Source: Durusdinium trenchii
Lineage: Eukaryota; Sar; Dinophyceae; Suessiales; Symbiodiniaceae
Direction of reading: 5' to 3'
DNA: 64,000 nt
Assembly: GCA_963970005.1 (NCBI GenBank)
Contig: CAXAMN010001148.1
Coordinates: 391,626 to 455,625, forward strand
Within the stretch, counting starts at the first letter, position 1, and every line of letters starts with the position of its first letter. Below are positions 63,907 to 64,000 of this stretch, piece after piece. The notes under the pieces are model-generated. The model was not told the DNA's origin and made no database searches. It saw only the letters and a list, made by a program, of their open reading frames with translations. Both the position numbers and the translations under genes were made by a program.

Positions 63907-64000
63907 CTTGCCGAGCAGAAGAACGCAATAACAATAAGAAAAAGCGAGCTATATACTCTTGATTCCTAACCCCCCCCAAACAAAGCTATACACATAAATA
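63907..64000. other. Window end, nothing recognised
   Basis: A/T-rich sequence. On the minus strand it gives a T-rich tract that could serve as the acceptor region for the exon ending near 63906. Confidence 0.3.

Noticed and set aside
1..64000. CRISPR array, prophage, rRNA operon or retroelement reverse transcriptase
   Set aside because: No regularly spaced identical repeats, phage genes, rRNA-like sequence or YxDD-type motif was seen on either strand.
1..64000. Dinoflagellate spliced-leader gene or relic
   Set aside because: I looked for the conserved TTTTGGCTCAAG ending and did not find a convincing copy; a computed search with mismatches would be decisive.

Overview
This window looks like nuclear DNA of a dinoflagellate, most likely a symbiotic one (Symbiodiniaceae-like). 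The assignment is inferred from several things seen together: a very divergent histone H3 gene whose intron fits best as GA...AG, small coding exons scattered among long non-coding stretches, dozens of short palindromic repeat elements, and an almost complete lack of long open frames (only one exon exceeds 1 kb). Nothing looks bacterial, viral or organellar. No rRNA, convincing tRNA, CRISPR array, reverse transcriptase or transposase was found.

Five loci carry the real gene content, all on the minus strand. (1) 10967-11876: a two-exon histone H3-like protein with an enlarged loop between helices 1 and 2 and an atypical tail. (2) 40725-41170 and (3) 41890-42580: two multi-exon genes of unknown function with short, mostly phase-consistent introns (93, 50 and 40 nt). 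(4) 47316-50790: a five-exon SET-domain protein methyltransferase with a post-SET zinc site and TPR-like C-terminus but no MYND finger. (5) 61659-62797: a PP2C-family protein phosphatase with all metal-binding motifs intact, in one long exon. Further coding-looking exons of unknown function occur at 6.1, 45.3-46.3, 56.7, 61.0-61.3 and 63.6-63.9 kb (minus) and at 30.2 and 34.5-35.2 kb (plus). Several other open frames are listed at low confidence.

The rest is dominated by short repeats. At least nine families (called A-I here) recur. Several have inverted-repeat ends and are 70-120 bp long, like non-autonomous MITEs; one (I) is a 22-bp unit in short tandem pairs. A degenerate tandem array of about 250-320-bp units fills about 1.1-2.15 kb. 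Copies sit inside introns (H3 intron; SET introns 1 and 4) and directly against gene ends.

The genes are not an operon. The recognised products are chromatin (histone H3, SET methyltransferase) and signalling (PP2C) functions. Their shared orientation fits the long one-directional gene arrays known for dinoflagellates. Splice junctions were read by eye from reading frame, phase and splice-site sequence, without transcript support.
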